The position numbers and the translations under genes were made by a program. Below the pieces are notes generated by a model. The model saw nothing but the letters and a program-made list of their open reading frames with translations. It was not told where the DNA came from and did not search any database. From Oscillospiraceae bacterium (lineage in GTDB: Bacteria > Bacillota > Clostridia > Oscillospirales > Oscillospiraceae), in assembly GCA_902765975.1 (NCBI GenBank), contig CACXBO010000022.1:1-10461 (forward strand): a stretch of 10,461 nucleotides of DNA, written 5' to 3'. Positions 1-6,764 of this stretch are shown in pieces. The number at the start of each line of letters is the position of its first letter. Position 1 is the stretch's first letter.

Positions 1-6
1 CGGCGT

Positions 7-39
7 AAAAAAGCGGCCGGCAGCCGTAGCTGCCAGCCG
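7..39 (-). terminator. Leftward intrinsic terminator with UACG tetraloop
   Basis: Read on the minus strand, positions 39-29 pair with 24-14 as an 11-pair stem (one G-T wobble at 35/18). The four-base loop TACG is closed by C-G, an example of the very stable cUNCG tetraloop class. Six T (complement of 7-12) follow after one C, which is the classical intrinsic terminator layout for leftward transcription. The plus strand has no T-run directly after the stem. No complete minus-strand gene lies immediately to the right, where the plus-strand pilin begins, so what it terminates is unclear. Confidence 0.7.
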
Positions 40-103
40 AGAAAAAATTTATAGTTTTTCATTGTCCTCTTGACGGGGTGCGGTTCAACTAACGGTCGGG
101 CTT

Positions 104-1690
104 TTGGTGGCTCTGTCGGTTACAGCCTTCGCGGCAGGTGAGCAGATTAAAGTCGTGGATGCCGGAGTTGGCACATACGATTTTGCGGCATATAAGGTTT
201 TTGAAGCTGGCGCAGACAGCGACGGCGTTGTCAGCTATCTGCTGCCCGCCGGAAGCGCATGGGTGGATGAGCTAATTGTCGATACATCTGCCGATCCCCT
301 TGTCTCTGCTTTCCCCGGTTTGGAGTTTACAGCGGTCACGGGCGGATATTCTGTTAAAAAGCTCACCAACTTCAGCGCAGCCGATTTTGCCGAATTCCTT
401 TCCGGTAAAATTGCCGCGACTCCGAGCGCATTTGACTCTGTAAAGGTTCCTGCCGCAAAAATTACTGAGTATAACGACCCTGCGGATCCCAAAAATGATA
501 CAGTTGAAATTGACATAGGCGGCCAGCCTGGTTATTATCTCATTACATCAGGCACCGATCCCGAGACAATCGGAGCGGATCCTTATGCGCTTACAACCGT
601 TTTAGAGGATCAGAAGGTAACGGTACAGAATAAGCACGACATACCTTTTGACAAGGAAGTATATAACGGTACAGAAGCGGTCGACGAGCAGGGTGTACAG
701 ATCGGAGATAACCTCAAATTTACCGTCACGGGCAAGCTTCCCACTGTCGCCTCTGGAGATACCTTCTATTATTACTACATCAAGGATACGCTTTCCAAGG
801 GATTTCTTTTCGACAAAACAACCTTTAAGGTGACAATAGGTACCGACGTAATACCTCTGGCCACATTTGATCAGATTACAGACTTAACGGCAAAGCTCTC
901 CGGAAATCAATACCGTTTTGATGATAGTGATCCGGATAAATTCTCTTTTGATATTTCTGTCGACCTTGTTGAGAAGCCCGAATGGCAGGGAAAAGATATC
1001 GTCATTGAGTATTATGCGAAGGTTACTGAGGACGCGGCCGGAGCAGTAGTTAACAACAAAGCCAACCTGACCTATGGCAACGATCCCAACCACCTTATTA
1101 ATAAGGACGATGAGACCAGAAACTATGTGTCACAGATCATTATCGACAAGTTTGAGACGGGCAACAACGCGCAGAAGCTGTCCGGCGCTGAATTTGTGCT
1201 CTATAAGGTCGAGGCTGGAACAAAATCATATTTCCGCTACAACACCGATACCGAAGAGGTTGTATGGGTAAGCGAAACCGATTTGACAGACTCCGACAAG
1301 CCCGGTGACGATGCAATTGAAGACGTTGCCAGCACCGACGCTGCCAAAACTATTACCAAGGTCGTTACTGAGAGCGACGGTTCTGCGAAGTATATCGGTC
1401 TTGAAGACGGTACTTATTATCTGCTTGAGATAAAATCTCCGGACGGCTATGTAAAGCTTGACAGCCCGGTGGAGGTAATTGTAAACGGCAAGGCTGCGCT
1501 TGATCCGGCGCTGAGCGAGGAGCAGCAGATGGTGAACCTTACTCAGATTGCACACATAGCCAACACTCCCGGCTCTGTTCTTCCGAGCACAGGCGGAAGC
1601 GGTACGACGCTGTTTTATATCTTTGGAATAGCTCTTATAGTTATCTCAGGCGCATTCTTAGTTTTCCGCAGGCGCGAGGAGAAAAAATAA
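104..1690 (+). CDS. Major (backbone) pilin, LPXTG-anchored, 5' end abnormal
   Basis: Probable shaft subunit of a sortase-assembled pilus on the Gram-positive cell wall. From the TTG at 104 (528 codons), a signal-peptide remnant ending AFAA/G is followed by an N-terminal region (about 15-175), then a fimbrial isopeptide D2-like domain (about 178-325). In that domain, DKEV near 183-186 and the Asn-rich stretch NKANLTYGN near 318-326 are the expected Lys and Asn partners of an internal isopeptide bond. Next comes a SpaA/Cna-B-like domain (about 344-460) with an E-box YYLLEIKSPDGY (Glu442). The C-terminus has LPSTG at 493-497, a hydrophobic helix and an RRREEKK tail. K184 or a nearby Lys may be the polymerisation lysine; this is inferred. 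Oddity: the hydrophobic signal core reads on upstream in frame to about 89 (QLTVGLL), but there is no ATG anywhere in 1-103, the only in-frame standard start is TTG 104 with no ribosome binding site, and an in-frame TGA lies at 71-73. The true N-terminus seems lost or rearranged. The domain assignment is strong; the start is not. Confidence 0.85.
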   Translation: MVALSVTAFAAGEQIKVVDAGVGTYDFAAYKVFEAGADSDGVVSYLLPAGSAWVDELIVDTSADPLVSAFPGLEFTAVTGGYSVKKLTNFSAADFAEFLSGKIAATPSAFDSVKVPAAKITEYNDPADPKNDTVEIDIGGQPGYYLITSGTDPETIGADPYALTTVLEDQKVTVQNKHDIPFDKEVYNGTEAVDEQGVQIGDNLKFTVTGKLPTVASGDTFYYYYIKDTLSKGFLFDKTTFKVTIGTDVIPLATFDQITDLTAKLSGNQYRFDDSDPDKFSFDISVDLVEKPEWQGKDIVIEYYAKVTEDAAGAVVNNKANLTYGNDPNHLINKDDETRNYVSQIIIDKFETGNNAQKLSGAEFVLYKVEAGTKSYFRYNTDTEEVVWVSETDLTDSDKPGDDAIEDVASTDAAKTITKVVTESDGSAKYIGLEDGTYYLLEIKSPDGYVKLDSPVEVIVNGKAALDPALSEEQQMVNLTQIAHIANTPGSVLPSTGGSGTTLFYIFGIALIVISGAFLVFRRREEKK

Positions 1691-1724
1691 GAAGGCTCGC
1701 AGCCATATAATATAGATATTATTG

Positions 1725-1761
1725 CTTTCTAAGGATCGGTACAAAACCGATCCTTAGAAAG
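1725..1761 (+). promoter_or_regulatory. Perfect 16-bp stem-loop between pilin and sortase
   Basis: Positions 1725-1740 and 1746-1761 are exact reverse complements, with a 5-base loop (ACAAA). No T-run follows (GAGATTCAG), so it is not a standard intrinsic terminator. It lies 34 bases after the pilin stop and 27 bases before the sortase start, and ends 15 bases before the sortase ribosome binding site. Such a position suits a 3'-end stabiliser, RNase III site or partial attenuator that would keep pilin mRNA in excess over sortase mRNA; that role is inferred. Confidence 0.65.
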
Positions 1762-1788
1762 AGAGATTCAGTTTTCAGGAGAGCCCAA

Positions 1789-2697
1789 ATGAAAAAGAAA
1801 CTTCCGGTTATTATTTTTTTGCTCATATTTATCTCCGGGCTGTCTTTATTGCTGTATCCTACATTTAGCGATTGGTGGAACCGAAATCACCAGTCAAAGG
1901 CAATCGTTGAGTATAATAAAATAATAAAGTATATGAGTGATGAAGAGAGAAATGCTTTGTGGTCTGCCGCGGACGATTATAACCGAAGACTGTTTGAGTT
2001 TTACTGCGGAGGAAGCGTTACAGAAGAAGAGCTTATGGCGGATTATCCCACTTTACTCAATATCTACGGCGATGGAATGATGGGCCATATCCATATACCG
2101 CGCCTGAACATAAGCATTCCGATAATGCACACTACAAGCGAATCCGTACTTCAGAATGCTGTGGGTCATTTGGAGACGAGCAGTCTGCCTGTTGGCGGTG
2201 AAAACACTCACTGCGTTCTTTCCAGACATACAGGTCTGCCGAGCGCAAGGCTTTTTACCGATCTTGAGCAGATGGTTATTGGCGACTTATTCACTATCGA
2301 GGTTCTCGGCGTAAAAATGAGTTATCAAGTTGATCAGATTTTAATCGTTTTACCCTGGGAGACCGAGGCGCTTGAAATCAGCGCAGGTGCTGACTATTGC
2401 ACCTTGATAACCTGCACGCCATACGGAGTCAATTCTCACCGTATACTTGTACGAGGGACCAGGATAGGCACAGCTTATTCGGAAACCTCAAATGCGCAAT
2501 CTATTGAAATCGAGGATGATCAGGATATAACTCGGGAAGAACAGGTATGGTGGCTGCGCGACAAGCTTCTTCCTGTATATGTAGCAGCAGGTTCGGTCGC
2601 GCTTTTAACAGCGTTGCTTATTATTGCGTCAGCAGTCAGACGAGCAAAAAAGAAAAAAGCCTTATCTGAGGATATAAACAAGCCCGACAAGGAATAA
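1789..2697 (+). CDS. Class C (pilin-polymerising) sortase
   Basis: Membrane transpeptidase expected to cleave the LPXTG-type signals of the flanking pilins and link subunits covalently. Of 302 residues, the N-terminal membrane helix is about 5-24, the sortase beta-barrel about 95-230, and a second membrane helix about 260-282 is followed by a basic tail. Two-helix topology is typical of class C. The catalytic set is visible: His147 in LSRHTGLPSA, Cys209 in TLITCTPYG, and Arg218 in NSHRILVRG. The block GDGMMGHIHIP and the VGHLETSSLPVGG stretch are also family hallmarks. Start is ATG 1789 with AGGAGA at 1777-1782. It is sandwiched between the two wall-anchored proteins, as usual in pilus islands. 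Oddities: SRHTG replaces the common SGHRG around the His, and the usual DP-aromatic lid motif before the barrel is not evident. Confidence 0.93.
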   Translation: MKKKLPVIIFLLIFISGLSLLLYPTFSDWWNRNHQSKAIVEYNKIIKYMSDEERNALWSAADDYNRRLFEFYCGGSVTEEELMADYPTLLNIYGDGMMGHIHIPRLNISIPIMHTTSESVLQNAVGHLETSSLPVGGENTHCVLSRHTGLPSARLFTDLEQMVIGDLFTIEVLGVKMSYQVDQILIVLPWETEALEISAGADYCTLITCTPYGVNSHRILVRGTRIGTAYSETSNAQSIEIEDDQDITREEQVWWLRDKLLPVYVAAGSVALLTALLIIASAVRRAKKKKALSEDINKPDKE

Positions 2698-2731
2698 CAG
2701 CTTGATGAGATCTCAAAATGTGTGATGGAAT

Positions 2732-3565
2732 ATGAATAAGAACAGCATTTTAAAAATTTTATCGCTGGTCTTAGCTATGTTTGCTATGCTTGCCATGCTG
2801 TCTTTTGCTGTCCAAACAGTATCAGCGGCAAGTGATGAGCATGATTGGCCGGCATTGAGAGTAAGATCTCCATATAGCAGCTATGGGCTGAAGGATGAGC
2901 TTCTGAAAGTTGATCTATACTATGTTGGAGAACCGGCTGAAGCCGGATTTTTGCCTGTTGCGCCTTACGGAACTCGGCTTATAAAATGGAAGAACTCCGT
3001 CGAGCTTGAGAACTTGTCATCTACAATTGCTGAGATTGCAATTGCAAAGGGAACTCCGATCGTTTCCGGAAAAACTGGCGGAACACTAATCGACGCGACG
3101 GACAATGGCGATAGTTTACCGGTTGGACTGTATCTTGTTGTTGTCCGCGGCGCAAATATGAATAATTATGCGAGAAAAGAAATAATAAACGGGAGACTCA
3201 CATATGTAACATATGCTTCAACCGGCAGATACTTCTTTAGATTTCTCCCAACTCTGGTGGCAATTAACGCGAGAAGTAACCTGATTGAGATGGAACCAAA
3301 GGCAGACATTATTCAGATTGGAGGATTAAATCCGAATCCCACTGATCCAGACCCATCTGAAGATGAACCGCCGTCCGAGGGAGACCCAACTTCGAAACCG
3401 AACGATAATCAAGATCCATCAACCGACATAGGCGAAGAAGACGACCCATATAACACGATGCCTGATACTGGCCTTGTATGGTGGCCTGTTCCGGTTTTCT
3501 TATGTCTCGGCGCAGTTCTTTTGACCATTGGCTTTGTCATTCGAAAAAAGCGAGTCAGGTTCTGA
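2732..3565 (+). CDS. Ancillary wall-anchored pilus protein, MPDTG signal
   Basis: Secreted surface protein, probably the base or tip subunit of the pilus built by the upstream sortase. Of 277 residues, a signal peptide spans about 1-33 (basic start, hydrophobic core, VSAAS cleavage region). A mostly beta-type extracellular region of unknown fold covers about 35-195. An acidic, Pro/Asp/Ser-rich linker (about 198-240) would span the wall. A sorting signal MPDTG (243-247), a helix beginning LVWWPVPVF and a basic end RKKRVRF follow. Met replacing Leu in the sorting motif is the notable difference from the LPSTG of the major pilin and may bias it to a different sortase step, such as terminal anchoring; that is inferred. 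I see no E-box or isopeptide motif. The start at ATG 2732 has only a weak ribosome binding site (GATGGA), 34 bases after the sortase stop. The specific role is not recognised from sequence. Confidence 0.8.
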   Translation: MNKNSILKILSLVLAMFAMLAMLSFAVQTVSAASDEHDWPALRVRSPYSSYGLKDELLKVDLYYVGEPAEAGFLPVAPYGTRLIKWKNSVELENLSSTIAEIAIAKGTPIVSGKTGGTLIDATDNGDSLPVGLYLVVVRGANMNNYARKEIINGRLTYVTYASTGRYFFRFLPTLVAINARSNLIEMEPKADIIQIGGLNPNPTDPDPSEDEPPSEGDPTSKPNDNQDPSTDIGEEDDPYNTMPDTGLVWWPVPVFLCLGAVLLTIGFVIRKKRVRF

Positions 3566-3635
3566 AATAAATCCTTAAAGTTTAAACAAAATGAAGGGCA
3601 TATATCTGTGGTGATGAGGCGACAGGCTATTTTCC

Positions 3636-3654
3636 GCTCTTTCAGAGCTGTTTT
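3636..3654 (+). terminator. Weak hairpin with short T-run after pilus operon
   Basis: Positions 3636-3640 and 3644-3648 form a 5-bp stem with a 3-base loop, followed by TGTTTT. It is 70 bases after the stop of the ancillary pilus gene. Short stem and interrupted T-run make it a weak candidate; the stronger hairpin at 3690-3725 may do the work. Confidence 0.3.
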
Positions 3655-3689
3655 CGGACATAATTTAACGAATATTCACTTTTGCGCAG

Positions 3690-3725
3690 CAAACCCGCTT
3701 TCGGCCTGAGCTGAAAGCGGGTTTG
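3690..3725. terminator. Bidirectional terminator between convergent operons
   Basis: Positions 3690-3702 and 3713-3725 are exact 13-bp reverse complements around a 10-base centre. The stem starts with CAAACCCGC and ends GCGGGTTTG, so it carries A on one side and T on the other and can act in both directions. It lies between the rightward pilus genes (ending 3565) and the leftward metH (ending 3773). The T-runs are short, so efficiency is uncertain. Confidence 0.65.
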
Positions 3726-3772
3726 TCTATAGTTAATTGGGGGGCAGAATAAACGGATTACGATTCACTGAT

Positions 3773-6112
3773 TCAGTTATTGAATATTTCTTCCGCTATT
3801 TTTGCGGATTCGGCGGCGTCCTTTGCATAGTAATCAGCGCCGACCATATCTGCGTATTCCTTTGTAAGCACGGCGCCGCCTACCATTATTTTGCAGCCGC
3901 AGCCTGCTGCTCTGAGAGCCTTTACCGTCTCCTCCATTCCCTTCACCGTCGTCGTCATAAGCGCGGAGAGACCTACGAGCTTTACATTTCTTGCCTTCGC
4001 CTCGGCGACAACCGTTTCGGGCGGAACGTCGCGGCCGAGGTCAATGACCTCGTAGCCGTAGTTATTGAGGAGCAGCTTCACGATGTTCTTGCCGATATCG
4101 TGTATATCGCCCTTTACAGTTGCGAGGATTATCGTGCCCTTTGAGCTTACCGAGCCCTTCTCAGCCGAGTTTTTCACCGCGTCGAAACCGAGCTTGACCG
4201 TTTCCGCGCTTGCCATTAGCTGAGGAAGGAAAAATTTGCCCTTTTCAAAGAGCTCGCCCGCTGCGTTTATCGCCGGAATGAGCAGACCGTTTATAACGTC
4301 CATCGGGGTTTCGGAGGCGAGAGCCTTTTTTACTGCGCCCTCGATAAGGAGCTTCCTGCCAGAAAGCACGATATCCTTAACCGAGAGCTCCGAGTCAGGA
4401 GCGGCTTCAACCGGCTTTGCAGCTCCCGAATACTTTTCAATATACCCTGCTGCGCCCTTGTCCTGACCGGAGAGAACGCGATGTGCGCGGACGACGTCCA
4501 TATACCTTGCGGAGAGCGGATTCATTATCGGAAGGTCGAGCCCCACAGCGAGGGCAGAGGCAAGAAAGCCAGAGTTCAGTATCTCCCTCTGCGGCAGCCC
4601 GAAGCTCACGTTTGAAACTCCGAGCACCGTGCGAACTCCGAGCCGCTCTTTAACGAGCCTGACTGCGCGGAGAGTTTCGACCGCTAAGGACTGATCTGTG
4701 GATACTGTCAGCACGAGGCAGTCTATCAGGATATCCTCGCGCGGTATTCCGAGGCTGAGAGCTCTTAAAACTATCTTTTCTGCGATTTTAAAGCGTCCCT
4801 CGGCTGTGGGAGGGATACCGCTTTCATCAAGCGTCAGCCCCACGACGGCTGCGCCGTATTTTTTTGCGATCGGCAGGATTGCAGCAAGGCTTTCCTCCTT
4901 GCCGTTCACCGAGTTTATTATGGGCTTTCCCGGATATACCCGGACTGCGCGCTCGACGGCAGCGGGGTCTGAGCTGTCTATCTGGAGCGGGAGGTCGGTG
5001 ACGGCTGAGAGCTCGGTTACGAGCTCTTCAAGCACTTCGGCCTCGTCGATCTCCGGAAGCCCGGCGTTTACGTCAAGCAGGTCTGCGCCGGCCTCCGCCT
5101 GGCTTATCGCTTCATTTATAATGTAGTCGTAATCCCTGTTTCTGAGCGCCTCCTTGACCTTCTTCTTCCCGGTGGGATTGATGCGCTCGCCTATGAGGGC
5201 AACATCGCTGCCTGCCAAAGAAACGGTGCGTCGGCTTGAGGTAAAGCGCGGCGAGGGAATGAACGGAGAACGGGAAGAGGAGAGGGACAGCGCAGCCCTT
5301 CTGAGCGCGCTTATGTGCTCAGGAGTTGTGCCGCAGCAGCCGCCGACTATCGTAACGCCCATATCCATCAGCTCGCGCATAAGGAAAGAGAACTCATCGG
5401 GCGGAACGGGATATACGGTTTTTCCGTTTTCAATAACCGGAAGTCCGGCGTTCGGCTGCACTATAACGGGGCAGGGAACGGCTCTCAGCATTTTCTCAGC
5501 GAGCGGCAAAAGCTCCTTCGGACCGAGAGAGCAGTTTATTCCTACCGCATCCGCGCCGAGAGAGTGGAGCGTTACCGCAGCAGTTTCGGGGTCTGTGCCG
5601 AGAAAGGTGCGACCGTCCTCCCCAAAGGTCATCGTGACGTAGACGGGAAGCTCGGAATTTTCCTTCGCGGCAAGCAGTGCGGCCTTAGCCTCAAGTATAT
5701 CGGACATCGTCTCGATAAGGATGATGTCCGCGCCATCGGAGAAGGATACCGTTTCCTTGAAAAGTTCGTAAGCCTCAGAAAAGCTCATCGCGCCGAGCGG
5801 CTTCAGAAGCGCGCCTGTAGGACCTATATCGAGGGCGACCTTCTGTGCGCCTGACTCGCGGGCAAGACGTACTGCGGCGGACACCACTTCGCCTACCTCC
5901 GCTTTTCCCATGAGCTTGCGCCTATTCGCTCCGAAGGTGTTAGTCGTAACGACCTCGGCTCCGGCATTGACATAATCTGTATGTACGGAGCGGACCAAGT
6001 CCGGATCAGTGAGACAGAGAAGCTCCGGCAAAGCGCCGAGCTTCAAACCGCGCGCCTGGAGCTGAGTGCCCATAGCGCCGTCGAATATTTGTATGTTATC
6101 CACAGCGTACAC
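3773..6112 (-). CDS. metH: B12-dependent methionine synthase, no reactivation domain
   Basis: Cytoplasmic enzyme that moves a methyl group from 5-methyl-tetrahydrofolate through cobalamin to homocysteine, giving methionine. Of 779 residues, the homocysteine-binding barrel is about 1-290, with zinc ligands Cys194 (GINCS) and Cys259-Cys260 (GGCCG). The pterin-binding barrel is about 302-550 (GERINPTG, DVNAG, QIDSS, GVSNVSFGLP). A cobalamin cap helix domain spans about 575-655, and a Rossmann-type cobalamin domain about 658-779 has DIHDIG, where His671 is the expected axial ligand. The family form of about 1,200 residues adds a C-terminal AdoMet-binding reactivation domain; it is absent here and encoded by the neighbouring gene instead. 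GTG 6112 is chosen as start because AAAGG precedes it and FDGAMGT falls at the usual N-terminal distance. It overlaps the upstream gene by 17 nt, so translation is probably coupled. Confidence 0.95.
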   Translation of the reverse strand: MYAVDNIQIFDGAMGTQLQARGLKLGALPELLCLTDPDLVRSVHTDYVNAGAEVVTTNTFGANRRKLMGKAEVGEVVSAAVRLARESGAQKVALDIGPTGALLKPLGAMSFSEAYELFKETVSFSDGADIILIETMSDILEAKAALLAAKENSELPVYVTMTFGEDGRTFLGTDPETAAVTLHSLGADAVGINCSLGPKELLPLAEKMLRAVPCPVIVQPNAGLPVIENGKTVYPVPPDEFSFLMRELMDMGVTIVGGCCGTTPEHISALRRAALSLSSSRSPFIPSPRFTSSRRTVSLAGSDVALIGERINPTGKKKVKEALRNRDYDYIINEAISQAEAGADLLDVNAGLPEIDEAEVLEELVTELSAVTDLPLQIDSSDPAAVERAVRVYPGKPIINSVNGKEESLAAILPIAKKYGAAVVGLTLDESGIPPTAEGRFKIAEKIVLRALSLGIPREDILIDCLVLTVSTDQSLAVETLRAVRLVKERLGVRTVLGVSNVSFGLPQREILNSGFLASALAVGLDLPIMNPLSARYMDVVRAHRVLSGQDKGAAGYIEKYSGAAKPVEAAPDSELSVKDIVLSGRKLLIEGAVKKALASETPMDVINGLLIPAINAAGELFEKGKFFLPQLMASAETVKLGFDAVKNSAEKGSVSSKGTIILATVKGDIHDIGKNIVKLLLNNYGYEVIDLGRDVPPETVVAEAKARNVKLVGLSALMTTTVKGMEETVKALRAAGCGCKIMVGGAVLTKEYADMVGADYYAKDAAESAKIAEEIFNN

Positions 6113-6764
6113 CTGCCTTTCTGTATTCGCAGAATTCCCGCATACCGCAGACGGCGCAGCCGCGGGTCTCGCCGACCTTCTCGGTTTTAAACAGCCCTAT
6201 AATAGCCGTAACGCTCTTTCGAGGGAGCATGAGGCAGCCGTCGGTGAGAGTTATCCCGAGCCTTTCCTCGGCGCCGATAAGCCTGATGAGCGAGGCCTGA
6301 GCCGTGAGAGGCAGATCGCCGTAGCCGGGACTGAAGCGACCGTTGATGTGAAGCCCCTCTGCTTTGAAGCTTGCGCCGATCTCACGCTGACAGCGATCGG
6401 ATACCGCTTCGATAAGCGCCACTGAGGCGGCGTTAAAGCAAACTGCGTCGGCAAGGCTCTTTGCTTCAAGGCGCATGGCCTCCCTGTCGCAGGAGTGACC
6501 GAGAGTTGCCGCCATGAGAACGCATTTTTCCGCCCCGTCGAGGTGACGTTTTATGCTATCGCCTTCAAGCTCCAGCTCAGTGCCCGAGAGCCTCGTACCG
6601 TCAAGCTCGAACACGCCCCACGTCCACGCGGGAGCTGCGATCCTTTTTAGAAGCTCCGTCATGGAGCCGATCCGGTTTCTGACGTCTTCGGTAAGCTCCT
6701 GACCGCGATAGCCGAGATAGCGCAGGGTCTCGTCAGTGTCGATCTCGTAATCAAAGGCGGGCAT
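6096..6764 (-). CDS. Stand-alone methionine synthase activation protein
   Basis: Expected to bind S-adenosylmethionine and help re-methylate MetH whose cobalamin has been oxidised. In Thermotoga maritima an analogous separate gene beside a short MetH is needed for reactivation. The 222-residue sequence carries the AdoMet-binding signature RFSPGYG (143-149), the counterpart of the R-x-x-P-G-Y motif of E. coli MetH, preceded by a helical cap and the stretch CVLMAATLGHSCDRE (81-95). The C-terminus has C203-x2-C206-x5-C212 and C221, which looks like a metal or iron-sulfur site; its role is unknown to me. Start ATG 6762-6764 has an AGGTGAG ribosome binding site. It overlaps metF by 14 nt and metH by 17 nt, the tight packing expected for partner proteins. 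Confidence 0.88.
   Translation of the reverse strand: MPAFDYEIDTDETLRYLGYRGQELTEDVRNRIGSMTELLKRIAAPAWTWGVFELDGTRLSGTELELEGDSIKRHLDGAEKCVLMAATLGHSCDREAMRLEAKSLADAVCFNAASVALIEAVSDRCQREIGASFKAEGLHINGRFSPGYGDLPLTAQASLIRLIGAEERLGITLTDGCLMLPRKSVTAIIGLFKTEKVGETRGCAVCGMREFCEYRKAGVRCG

Noticed and set aside
1..62. Minus-strand reading starting ATG at 62-60 (MKNYKFFLGW...) running off the left edge, with GAGG upstream
   Set aside because: It competes with a strong leftward terminator in the same bases, including a UACG tetraloop and T6. Only 20 codons are visible, so it is not called, though it remains an alternative.
235..516. Minus-strand frame of 93 codons inside the pilin gene
   Set aside because: Antisense to a clear signal-peptide and pilin coding region, with no independent support.
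5154..5854. Long plus-strand frames inside metH
   Set aside because: They are antisense shadows of a well-supported metH. They lack ribosome binding sites and show no recognisable family, and reflect the G+C-rich codon use of the real gene.
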